A program made the translations under genes and the position numbers. Below, one piece after another: positions 1 to 5,799 of a stretch of 5,799 nucleotides of DNA. The notes under the pieces are model-generated. The model made no database searches. It saw nothing but the letters and a program-made list of their open reading frames with translations, and had not been told where the DNA came from. The DNA lies in NCBI GenBank assembly GCA_964506905.1, contig CAZDNW010000054.1, positions 1-5,799 of the forward strand, in the 5' to 3' direction. Position 1 is the stretch's first letter, and each line of letters begins with the position of its first letter. Source of the DNA: JALWZX01 sp964506905. Lineage in GTDB: Bacteria; Patescibacteriota; WWE3; 2-01-FULL-39-13.

Positions 1-424
1 TATTATCAGTAATATATATTAAGGAGTTATCATCTTTTGTACACTTAGTACCATTAGTTTGACTTAAATCTTGTCTTGATTTCTCCAACGGTTTAATACT
101 GTTCTTATGTATTTGATTTAAATTATTATGTTCATTTTGCTGATTATCATTGGGCTTCTCACTAATCATACTATCTTTTCGACTTAATCCGTTATAGTCG
201 CCACTATTAATTGCTTCTTTTTGAGTTTCGCTCTTGTTTTCATCCGATATTGTGTAATGTTCAGTAGCATTGCCTTGATATTCAACCTTTTTCGCATCCT
301 TATATATCAAATACCCAACAAACCCTAAAAATAATAGTGAAGCAACAACGGCAAACAAGACTTTATGGGGCTTTCTAACTTTTTGAAGGTATCGTCTAGA
401 AGAGTTTGTATTTTCTGTTGCCAT
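1..424 (-). CDS. Single-pass membrane protein of unknown function, C-terminus cut off by window edge
   Basis: The reading frame opens with ATG at 424-422 on the minus strand and stays open for 141 codons to the window edge. The product begins with a short basic cytoplasmic tail (RRYLQKVRKPHK, residues 10-21). One hydrophobic segment follows at about residues 22-41 (VLFAVVASLLFLGFVGYLIY), so the rest should lie outside the membrane. Residues 42 to about 125 are a polar, asparagine-, serine-, lysine- and glutamate-rich stretch with little hydrophobic content, which looks like a disordered wall-spanning linker. A single cysteine (C128) and a more ordered-looking LIYI stretch mark what may be the start of a folded domain beyond the edge. 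The gene lies 56 bases behind the penicillin-binding protein on the same strand, but a likely promoter directly before its ATG suggests independent transcription. I do not recognise the family. The anchor-linker layout would fit a wall-associated protein, but that is inference. Confidence 0.8.
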   Translation of the reverse strand, partial: MATENTNSSRRYLQKVRKPHKVLFAVVASLLFLGFVGYLIYKDAKKVEYQGNATEHYTISDENKSETQKEAINSGDYNGLSRKDSMISEKPNDNQQNEHNNLNQIHKNSIKPLEKSRQDLSQTNGTKCTKDDNSLIYITDN

Positions 425-439
425 ATATAAATAATAGCA
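425..439 (-). promoter_or_regulatory. Extended -10 promoter giving a probable leaderless mRNA
   Basis: Read on the minus strand, TGCTATTAT (439-431) matches an extended -10 element, TGn followed by a TATAAT-like hexamer. Exactly six bases (TTATAT) separate it from the ATG at 424-422, so transcription would start at or next to the start codon. No TTGACA-like -35 is visible at the proper distance and there is no Shine-Dalgarno sequence. The gene starting at 4831 has the same geometry, which supports the reading. Confidence 0.5.
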
Positions 440-455
440 AATTTAAATTAAATTT
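439..455. repeat. 17-bp AT-only palindrome in the promoter spacer
   Basis: AAATTTAA at 439-446 and TTAAATTT at 448-455 form a perfect 8-bp inverted repeat around a single A. It overlaps the upstream edge of the extended -10 and fills the spacer toward where a -35 would lie. It could be an operator or a bent AT tract, but in DNA this AT-rich such a palindrome may arise by chance. Confidence 0.3.
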
Positions 456-480
456 CCAGTATATGTATAGCAAAACAGTA

Positions 481-3366
481 TCAATCATCTTTCTTTTCTT
501 CTTTATCTTTTTCTTTTTCTTCAATTATTCTTTTTACAACATCTGGTGAGCATTTATGTTTCGGCTCTTTACCTTTTTCGTAAATTCTTTTTTCATTTGG
601 ACAACCCTCACACGCTAGCGTATTAGTTAATGGGCAAATTTCAACTTCAACTAATCCTGCAGGTAACGGCAAACTATCATCAACATCTCTATGTTCTATT
701 AAATAATCAAACACATCTCGCCAAATGTTAGAAGCTCCATGATAACCAGATACAACTCCATGCATTCTTTCCCCATCATTATTACCTATCCAAGTAGCAA
801 CTAAATAATTTTTAGCAAATCCGATTGCCCAATTATCTTTCTCATTATTTGTAGTTCCTGTTTTTACTGCAATTTTTTTATTGGGAATTCCAAGATTGTT
901 TCTAGACCCAAAAGCGGGTAATCTCGCTCTATTATCAGATAACATATTTACCATGTAATAGGCTGTCTTTTCTGATAACACTTTTTCTTTTTGGCAAGAG
1001 ATTCCATATGAATCATCAGATGCGTAAACTTCGCTATCATCTTTGGCTTCTGCACTAACTTCAATTAATGCTCTTTTTGTTAATATAGATGGGTTTTCTT
1101 TTAACAAATCAACACAACCATTTTCATACAATAAGAATCCGAATGAATCATATATCTTTAATATTGGGTCTAGTTCTTTTTTATACCCACCATTGGCAAA
1201 AACGCCATAAGCCGTTGCCATATCTACCATTTTGACTTCCCCTGCACCTAAAGCAAGTGATAAACCGTATCTATTTCTATCATTCCATGTTGTTATCCCC
1301 ATTTTTTTTGCATGCTCTATAAAATTATCAACTCCTAATACATTTAAGGTTTTTACTGCCGGTATGTTATAGGAATTCGCAAGTGCTGTTTTTAACGCAA
1401 CTGTGCCGTGGTATCTGCCATCATAATTTACTGGCTTATATGGTTTACTACCTGCAATTGCATATGTTACAGGCGAATCTTGTATTTTTGTATAAGGTGA
1501 AAACTTTCCAGATTCAATCGCAAGTGAATACAACAAAGGTTTGATTGACGATCCCGGTTGTCTTGGTGATATTGTTACATTTACATTTCCATCATTTTTT
1601 GTATCCCAAAAATTAACCGACCCCACCATCGCTAATATTTCACCTGTTTGCGGATTTGTTATTATTGCCGCACCATTATGCACATTGTATTTACTTAGAG
1701 AGTTAACACCTTTTTTAACAGTTTCTTCAAGCATTCCTTGTAATTCAGGATCTAAACTAGTATAAACATCTAATCCACCTTGCATAACCAGTTGTTGACC
1801 ATATTTTTCTTCTAATTTTGCTAAAACATAGTTTACGAAATGGGGCGATTTCATTGGCTGGTTTTGAAATGCAAATATAAAGCCTTCTTGATATGCTTTA
1901 TCAGCTTCTTCTTGCGTTATATATCCGTCTTCAACCATTCTTTGCAAAACTTCTCTTTGTCTTTTTTTACCTAATTCAAAATCTCCACTAAATGGTGAAT
2001 ACACTGAGGGCGCCGCAGGCAATCCTGCTAAATATGCACTTTCGGCTAAATCTAACTCATCTAACTCTTTTCCAAAATACTTTTTAGCGGCCGCTTCAAC
2101 ACCATATGCGGTTCCTCCATATGATATTGTATTTAAATACATCTCTAATATTTCATCTTTTGAAAGTTTTCTTTCAACTTCTACAGATAAAATTGCTTCC
2201 TTAATTTTTCTTTCCATAGTTCTATCAGGGGTTAGTAACACATTTTTAACAAGCTGTTGAGTTATTGTTGAACCACCTTGCAAATCTTCTTCTAAAAAGG
2301 TTTTTTTAGCCGCTCTTATAATTCCTGTTGTAGACAAGCCTTTATGTTTGTAGAAATCTTTATCTTCTATAGCTATGGTTGCATTAATTAAATCTTTGGG
2401 AATTTTATCAAGTTTCACATATCTACGATCTTCATCTTGGTAAACCTTATACAACAGATTCCCTTTTCTGTCATAAATCTTTGTAGTTTGCCTCGGATCA
2501 TATTCCAATATTTTATTTGAATCAGGCATATCTTCTAATATTGAAAAGTAGAAAACTGAAATTATATAAATTGATGCAATAACAATAAGAAACAAGATTG
2601 TTAAAGGGTGAAATATCTTAATTCTCACTTCAAAATTAAAAATTGCATGAAGTATTCTCTTTAGTAATCTAAATGGATATAAAATTACATATAAAACTTT
2701 CTTTAAGAATCTTTTGGTTAATCTTCCTAATGCTAGAAAACCGACTTTAAATTGATGCAATAGAAATACAAATGCAGAAGAAATAGAAACATCTTTTAAC
2801 AAAAATGATTTAAATCTAACAAAAATATTAGATTCCTTCTTAGTTTTCTTTTTCTTTTTAGATTTTGCAATTGAGTCTACCAAAGATAATTGCTTAAATT
2901 CCTCATTATTACTTTTTTTAATGTTTTTCTTTTTTATCTCAACATTCTTTGCATTGGCTTTATGTAATCTTGCAACAATTAGATTTTTAAGGTTATAACT
3001 TTTTGAATCTATAATTGCTAGCATGGCTATCACCTTTTTGTCAATTTTGGTGAACAATCCATAAATTACATTTGTATCTTTTATTCTTTTACTTTTACTT
3101 TTATCATTCTTGATTTTGGAATTTTTCTTTCTTTTACTAGTTTTACTATTTTTGGCACTCAAATTAACAGAAACCCACAACTTGCTACTATGAGCTTGCC
3201 ATTTTGAGACAAGGTTAATTGATTTAATTTGAATAACTTTATAAATATAATAAATAATTTGAAAATATGTTATCGGAATATACAAAAATATGCGTAAAAT
3301 AAAGGGCTTTCTTCGAATCCAATTATCTAGTTTATTCTTTTTTTGATATAGATTCTTCCTGTCCAT
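481..3366 (-). CDS. Class A penicillin-binding protein (bifunctional glycosyltransferase/transpeptidase, PBP1A type)
   Basis: The enzyme polymerises lipid II into glycan strands and cross-links the stem peptides on the outer face of the membrane. The GT51 domain spans about residues 285-460. It shows EDKDFYKHKG (334-343, catalytic E334), GGSTITQQLVKN (364-375), RKIKE (386-390) and EILEMYLN (405-412). The transpeptidase domain spans about 530-890, with the serine motif SSIK (606-609), SYN (665-667) and KTGTT (835-839). All key residues of both activities are present. The anchor is about residues 253-277. Before it lies an unusual region of about 250 residues, very rich in lysine, with another hydrophobic stretch at about 21-47. 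An insert of about 40 residues (751-791) bounded by cysteines sits in the transpeptidase domain, and the C-terminus has four more cysteines (911, 919, 922, 939) before a charged tail. At 961 aa it is longer than many PBP1A proteins, mainly because of the N-terminus. The start is the first ATG of the frame, and the only purine-rich stretch (GGGA) lies too far upstream for a normal ribosome-binding site. Confidence 0.96.
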   Translation of the reverse strand: MDRKNLYQKKNKLDNWIRRKPFILRIFLYIPITYFQIIYYIYKVIQIKSINLVSKWQAHSSKLWVSVNLSAKNSKTSKRKKNSKIKNDKSKSKRIKDTNVIYGLFTKIDKKVIAMLAIIDSKSYNLKNLIVARLHKANAKNVEIKKKNIKKSNNEEFKQLSLVDSIAKSKKKKKTKKESNIFVRFKSFLLKDVSISSAFVFLLHQFKVGFLALGRLTKRFLKKVLYVILYPFRLLKRILHAIFNFEVRIKIFHPLTILFLIVIASIYIISVFYFSILEDMPDSNKILEYDPRQTTKIYDRKGNLLYKVYQDEDRRYVKLDKIPKDLINATIAIEDKDFYKHKGLSTTGIIRAAKKTFLEEDLQGGSTITQQLVKNVLLTPDRTMERKIKEAILSVEVERKLSKDEILEMYLNTISYGGTAYGVEAAAKKYFGKELDELDLAESAYLAGLPAAPSVYSPFSGDFELGKKRQREVLQRMVEDGYITQEEADKAYQEGFIFAFQNQPMKSPHFVNYVLAKLEEKYGQQLVMQGGLDVYTSLDPELQGMLEETVKKGVNSLSKYNVHNGAAIITNPQTGEILAMVGSVNFWDTKNDGNVNVTISPRQPGSSIKPLLYSLAIESGKFSPYTKIQDSPVTYAIAGSKPYKPVNYDGRYHGTVALKTALANSYNIPAVKTLNVLGVDNFIEHAKKMGITTWNDRNRYGLSLALGAGEVKMVDMATAYGVFANGGYKKELDPILKIYDSFGFLLYENGCVDLLKENPSILTKRALIEVSAEAKDDSEVYASDDSYGISCQKEKVLSEKTAYYMVNMLSDNRARLPAFGSRNNLGIPNKKIAVKTGTTNNEKDNWAIGFAKNYLVATWIGNNDGERMHGVVSGYHGASNIWRDVFDYLIEHRDVDDSLPLPAGLVEVEICPLTNTLACEGCPNEKRIYEKGKEPKHKCSPDVVKRIIEEKEKDKEEKKDD

Positions 3367-3406
3367 TAGAAGCTTTATATCCCTTTTTTAACTTATGTAC
3401 TATGAG

Positions 3407-3446
3407 ATTGTACCAACATTATACACGGCTTGGGCAATCAAGTCTA
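3407..3446 (-). promoter_or_regulatory. Probable promoter(s) of the penicillin-binding protein gene
   Basis: On the minus strand a perfect TATAAT lies at 3423-3418, with a weak -35 candidate TAGACT at 3446-3441, 17 bases apart. A second, extended -10 (TGGTACAAT, 3415-3407) follows directly. Either would give a leader of roughly 35-50 bases before the ATG at 3366. A TATAAA seven bases before that ATG is a third, leaderless possibility. The sequence alone does not decide among them. Confidence 0.45.
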
Positions 3447-3581
3447 TAGGATACACAATGACAAATATAGACATATGGGTTTATTTTGGGTTTTTTCATT
3501 TGTTACTTTTTATTTTGAGTTTTGTAAGAAAAATATAGAGATTGCTTTTCTATTGTTAGGTTTACAAAATACAACTTAATA

Positions 3582-3610
3582 TTGATACAATCATAATTTT
3601 TGTGTATTAT
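3582..3610 (+). promoter_or_regulatory. Promoter of tRNA-Gln
   Basis: TTGATA (3582-3587) and TATTAT (3605-3610) are separated by exactly 17 bases, the optimal sigma-70-type spacing. Transcription would start near 3617, about 16 bases before the mature tRNA 5' end. It is the best -35/-10 pair in the window. It may also drive the HAD reading frame, which begins 14 bases after the tRNA with no intervening terminator. Confidence 0.65.
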
Positions 3611-3632
3611 TGAGAATGCGTAACTTAATCAA

Positions 3633-3706
3633 TGCCCGGTCGTCTAATGGTAGGACAGCGGCCTTTGAAGCCGTTAATCTAGGTTCGAATCCTAGCTGGG
3701 CAACCA
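3633..3706 (+). tRNA. tRNA-Gln (anticodon UUG), CCA encoded
   Basis: The cloverleaf folds completely. The acceptor stem is TGCCCGG with CTGGGCA, including one G-T pair. The D arm is GTCT-AATGGTA-GGAC. The anticodon stem is GCGGC/GCCGT around loop CTTTGAA, with anticodon TTG at 3665-3667. The variable loop is TAAT, and the T arm is CTAGG-TTCGAAT-CCTAG. The discriminator A3703 is followed by an encoded CCA (3704-3706). The first base U paired to A is also found in other bacterial tRNA-Gln. It reads CAA, and CAG by wobble. The gene is single, not in a tRNA cluster, and has its own promoter upstream. Confidence 0.97.
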
Positions 3707-3720
3707 TTTGATTTAATAAT

Positions 3721-4311
3721 ATGATTATTAAAGATATCCCCAAAACGATTACTACAATAGCATTCGATCTAGGAGGAGTTTTATTTGAAGGATTAACCGA
3801 AAACTTTACATATAAAAGAATCGAAAGAGATTTTGGAATAAAAGAACACGATTTAGAAGCATTACTTAAACCGAATTATTCATCATTTCTAACTGGCAAA
3901 ATCACAGAGGATATTTTTTGGTTACCTGCCGTTAGAAAATATAATTTGGATATTAATTTATAAAAAAAATATTACAGACAAACCGTAACGATTGTCCCGT
4001 ATGTAGAAGATGAAATTATTACATTAGCAAAAAAGTATAAAATCGTCTCTTTAAATAATGAACCAAGAGAATGGATGGAATATAGAATTAATCATTTTAA
4101 ATTAGATAAATACTTTGATGAGTATATTACCTCCGGATTTATCGGTATAACAAAACCAAATAAGGAAATTTACCTATATCTTTTAAGAAAGACAAAAGAA
4201 ATTCCACAAAACATACTGTTCATCGACGATAACATAGAGAATCTTAATGTAGGAAAAACCTTGGGCTTTCACACCCACAAATTCAATGAAATTTGGCCCC
4301 CATTAGACTAA
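3721..4311 (+). pseudogene. HAD-superfamily (subfamily IA-like) hydrolase, interrupted by an in-frame TAA
   Basis: One continuous frame of 196 codons plus stop encodes a HAD-type hydrolase, but codon 81 (3961-3963) is TAA. Codons 82-118 after it continue in the same frame as sensible protein, so this is a nonsense change and not a frameshift. Motif I is FDLGGVLF (nucleophile D16), and the usual second acidic residue is Gly, as in YihX-like members. Motif II reads SLNNEP (110-115), where relatives have LSNE, so the conserved Ser/Thr is replaced by N112. Motif III is TKPNKEIY (K145). Motif IV is FIDDN (D169, D170). The length of about 195 aa fits an intact HAD-IA phosphatase-like protein of unknown substrate. 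ATG 3721 lies 14 bases after the tRNA-Gln, without a Shine-Dalgarno sequence, and may be cotranscribed with it. The stop and the motif II change both suggest decay. A base error in the sequence or stop readthrough are alternatives. An internal ATG at 4075 could start only a fragment without the nucleophile. Confidence 0.8.
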
Positions 4312-4329
4312 AGCTACATAATTAAATCT

Positions 4330-4387
4330 TGCTACAATGTGTTTAATAACAATACTTGCAACAATTCCCCTATTTATCTAATATAAT
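4330..4387 (+). promoter_or_regulatory. Candidate promoters upstream of the VOC gene
   Basis: The 102-base gap after the HAD frame contains an extended -10 TGCTACAAT (4330-4338) and a perfect TATAAT (4382-4387). TTGCAA (4356-4361) precedes the latter at 20 bases, longer than optimal, and gives 17 bases only to a poorer TAATAT. The TATAAT would leave a leader of about 20 bases before ATG 4414, with no Shine-Dalgarno sequence in it. Which element is used cannot be told. Confidence 0.4.
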
Positions 4388-4413
4388 GTTAGATATTTAT
4401 AGTTATTAAATTC

Positions 4414-4791
4414 ATGAAAATATTATCAGCTTCTATCGAACTTGCTGTTAGTGATATTGAAAAAACTCTCAAATTCTATAAAAGTATATTTAAAAATTTA
4501 TCGATTGATTACCAAGATAATATCTTTGCATCTGTTTCTATAAATTCTCTAGATTTAATGTTTTATAAATATGATGAATTTTCAAAAGAGATTCCACAAA
4601 TCAGTCGCAACACTCTAGGTGGAACCTTTGTAATTTACCTAAATATAAAAGACATTGATAAATTTTTTAATTCCATAAAAAATAATGTGGAAATTATACA
4701 AAAATTACATACAACTGATTACGGCTCAAAGGAATTTGCGATAAAAGACTTAAATGGTTATGTCCTGATTTTTAGTGAATCTTATAAATAA
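4414..4791 (+). CDS. VOC-superfamily (glyoxalase/bleomycin-resistance fold) protein
   Basis: The 125-residue product has the usual length of a single VOC protein, made of two beta-alpha-beta-beta-beta modules. The first module opens with IELAVSDIEKTLKFYKSIF (8-26), the typical strand-helix start with the FY pair. The second runs from about residue 70 (GTFVIYLNIKDIDKFF). It ends with EFAIKDLNGYVLIFSE (107-122), which matches the family's closing hairpin (EFAVrDPdGn-l-fgE). The histidine metal ligands of true glyoxalase I are not evident, while a glutamate is kept near the end (E122). The substrate is therefore unknown. The family includes metal-dependent lyases and isomerases as well as metal-free drug-binding proteins. 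The ATG has no Shine-Dalgarno sequence. It lies 102 bases after the HAD frame and 39 bases before the next gene on the same strand. Confidence 0.85.
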   Translation: MKILSASIELAVSDIEKTLKFYKSIFKNLSIDYQDNIFASVSINSLDLMFYKYDEFSKEIPQISRNTLGGTFVIYLNIKDIDKFFNSIKNNVEIIQKLHTTDYGSKEFAIKDLNGYVLIFSESYK

Positions 4792-4815
4792 GTTAATGAA
4801 TCTCACATATTAAAA

Positions 4816-4830
4816 TGCTAAAATTAAAAT
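4816..4830 (+). promoter_or_regulatory. Extended -10 promoter giving a probable leaderless mRNA
   Basis: TGCTAAAAT (4816-4824) matches an extended -10 element and is followed by exactly six bases (TAAAAT) and then the GTG start at 4831. This copies the arrangement in front of the minus-strand gene at 424. No -35 is obvious and no ribosome-binding site is present. An in-frame TAA at 4825-4827 rules out a start further upstream. Confidence 0.5.
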
Positions 4831-5799
4831 GTGAACAAGAAAAAGATATTTAAAGTAACAGGAATTTCCCTGTTAATATTAACCTTTCTCATACTTTTTG
4901 TAATTTTATACGCATTATACGAAACTTACACAGATTTAGAAAACGATTATTACAAAGAAGAGTATTTTCATATGTTAGATAAATATTCTTATTACCCGGT
5001 AAATCCCACATACAACTATGACGAAAGTAAAAATGTAATAACAGAAACATATAATGGATATACCAGAACTTTATTTAACAATATTCCAAATGATGAATAC
5101 AAAAAGCCATTTAAATTAATAATGGGACCTGATTCTAGAAGACTTAATATACTTACCAAATTTCTTCAACGAGATGAAAGCAATCAGCACACTTCAATAC
5201 AGGAGATAGCTTATAGAAACCGTTGCATTGATTTAAAGGGTTTAATAAAGCCAAAACAAAACATACCTAATCTACCACAACTACCACACCCATTACCTCC
5301 TTATGACTATAAAGACACAGGATTATTACCTAGTTGTGATGATATTATATACACATCTAAAATAGATGGCGAAAACATCCCATTTTTTGCTTATGCACAA
5401 AGGTCTTGTGATTTAGGAGAAGACGGTGGCATTAGTATTACAAACTTATTAACAGACGAAGTTAAGAAAATAGAGTTTGAAGGTGCACATGATTACCCTA
5501 ATGATTATTTTAATGAAATATTTGAAAGCCAACACATTGAAGATCCTGATTTAGCAAGTGGCTTTAAACTAATAAGTTATACAGAAAAAAAACCAGCAAC
5601 TTATTATTCAAACCAGATACTTGTAAGTGATGATGATGTTGTTGCGTTAATATTTGGAAAATATTTAATTCTCGCAGATTTAAAAACTTCTAAGGTTATA
5701 GATACAATAGATTTAATTGAAGATTTAGGTTTGGATAGTAATGTATCTGGGTGTGGAGGACAAAATGATTTAATACAATCAATACCAAATTCTTCTATC
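4831..5799 (+). CDS. Membrane-anchored extracellular protein of unknown function, C-terminus cut off by window edge
   Basis: The frame opens at GTG 4831 and runs 323 codons to the last base of the window without a stop. In-frame TAA at 4825-4827 forces this start or a later one. A basic tail (NKKKIFK) precedes one hydrophobic helix at about residues 9-30 (TGISLLILTFLILFVILYAL, 10-29). The rest is polar and should be outside the cell. There is a tyrosine-rich segment after the anchor, a proline-rich stretch around residues 141-157 (PNLPQLPHPLPP) and four well-spaced cysteines (C132, C169, C193, C308) that could form disulfides. The part GKYLILADLKTSKVIDTIDL has the strand-turn-strand look of a beta-propeller blade, but no clear repeat is seen. 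I do not recognise the family. There is no lipobox, so an uncleaved N-terminal anchor is more likely than a lipoprotein. Confidence 0.8.
   Translation, partial: MNKKKIFKVTGISLLILTFLILFVILYALYETYTDLENDYYKEEYFHMLDKYSYYPVNPTYNYDESKNVITETYNGYTRTLFNNIPNDEYKKPFKLIMGPDSRRLNILTKFLQRDESNQHTSIQEIAYRNRCIDLKGLIKPKQNIPNLPQLPHPLPPYDYKDTGLLPSCDDIIYTSKIDGENIPFFAYAQRSCDLGEDGGISITNLLTDEVKKIEFEGAHDYPNDYFNEIFESQHIEDPDLASGFKLISYTEKKPATYYSNQILVSDDDVVALIFGKYLILADLKTSKVIDTIDLIEDLGLDSNVSGCGGQNDLIQSIPNSSI

Larger units (their letters stand above)
3367..3632. other. Divergent intergenic region between the PBP gene and tRNA-Gln
   Basis: These 266 bases separate the minus-strand penicillin-binding protein from the plus-strand tRNA. 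They hold outward-facing promoters on both sides. The middle part (about 3450-3580) is T-rich on the plus strand and contains only a 26-codon hydrophobic frame (3458-3538), which I do not accept as a gene. I see no strong hairpin, terminator or riboswitch-like fold in it. Confidence 0.7.

Noticed and set aside
481..483. Alternative genetic code (TGA as Gly or Trp), as in some small-genome bacteria
   Set aside because: TGA ends the penicillin-binding protein frame right after its charged tail, and no in-frame TGA occurs in the other genes.
1541..1765. 74-codon open frame on the plus strand
   Set aside because: It lies wholly antisense inside the penicillin-binding protein transpeptidase coding region and its product has no recognisable domain; it is a shadow of the real gene.
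3458..3538. 26-codon plus-strand frame encoding a hydrophobic peptide (begins MTNIDIWVYFGFF)
   Set aside because: T-rich non-coding DNA readily gives hydrophobic short frames. There is no ribosome-binding site and no good promoter, and it sits between two divergent promoters.
3707..3720. Possible integration site at the tRNA-Gln 3' end
   Set aside because: No direct repeat of the tRNA 3' end, integrase gene or other mobile-element sign appears in the window.
4075..4311. Separate 78-aa protein starting at an internal ATG
   Set aside because: It is the C-terminal half of the HAD protein in the same frame as the N-terminal half, lacks the catalytic nucleophile, and the upstream codons 82-118 clearly belong to the same protein.
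4239..4311. Possible terminator hairpin at the HAD 3' end (CAAATT/AATTTG)
   Set aside because: The six-base stem is AT-rich, lies inside the coding sequence and is not followed by a U-tract.
4337..4381. 14-codon frame (MCLITILATIPLFI) before the VOC gene, a possible leader peptide
   Set aside because: It overlaps the candidate promoter elements, has no ribosome-binding site and shows no attenuator-like hairpin or codon bias; likely chance.

Overview
The window is a strongly AT-rich piece of a bacterial chromosome. It carries two truncated genes at the ends, three internal protein genes (one disrupted) and one tRNA gene. TGA serves as a stop (end of the large penicillin-binding protein gene), and TAA ends two other reading frames, so the standard bacterial code applies. 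None of the starts has a convincing Shine-Dalgarno sequence, and at least two starts sit six bases after an extended -10 box, which looks like leaderless transcription. Compact layout, low GC, lysine- and asparagine-rich proteins, a peptidoglycan synthase with its own wall and the lack of ribosome-binding sites would fit a Candidate Phyla Radiation (Patescibacteria) genome. This taxonomic reading is an inference and is not proven by any marker here.

Left part, minus strand (1-3366): a bifunctional class A penicillin-binding protein (glycosyltransferase family 51 plus transpeptidase, 961 aa) with complete catalytic motifs and an unusual lysine-rich N-terminal region of about 250 residues before the membrane anchor. 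Downstream of it, in the same direction, begins a single-pass membrane protein of unknown function. It is cut by the window edge and has its own likely leaderless promoter.

Centre (3367-3632): a divergent intergenic region with a promoter for the penicillin-binding protein on the minus strand and a good -35/-10 promoter for a tRNA-Gln(UUG) on the plus strand.

Right part, plus strand (3633-5799): tRNA-Gln, then 14 bases later a HAD-superfamily hydrolase reading frame broken by one in-frame TAA and also lacking its motif II serine. A small VOC/glyoxalase-fold protein follows, and then the first 323 codons of a membrane-anchored extracellular protein of unknown function with a GTG start.

No mobile element, CRISPR array or obvious multi-gene system is visible. 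The genes look like ordinary chromosomal neighbours rather than one pathway. The points most worth attention are the extended N-terminus and the cysteine-bounded insert of the penicillin-binding protein, the decaying (or recoded) HAD gene directly behind the tRNA, and the repeated leaderless promoter geometry.
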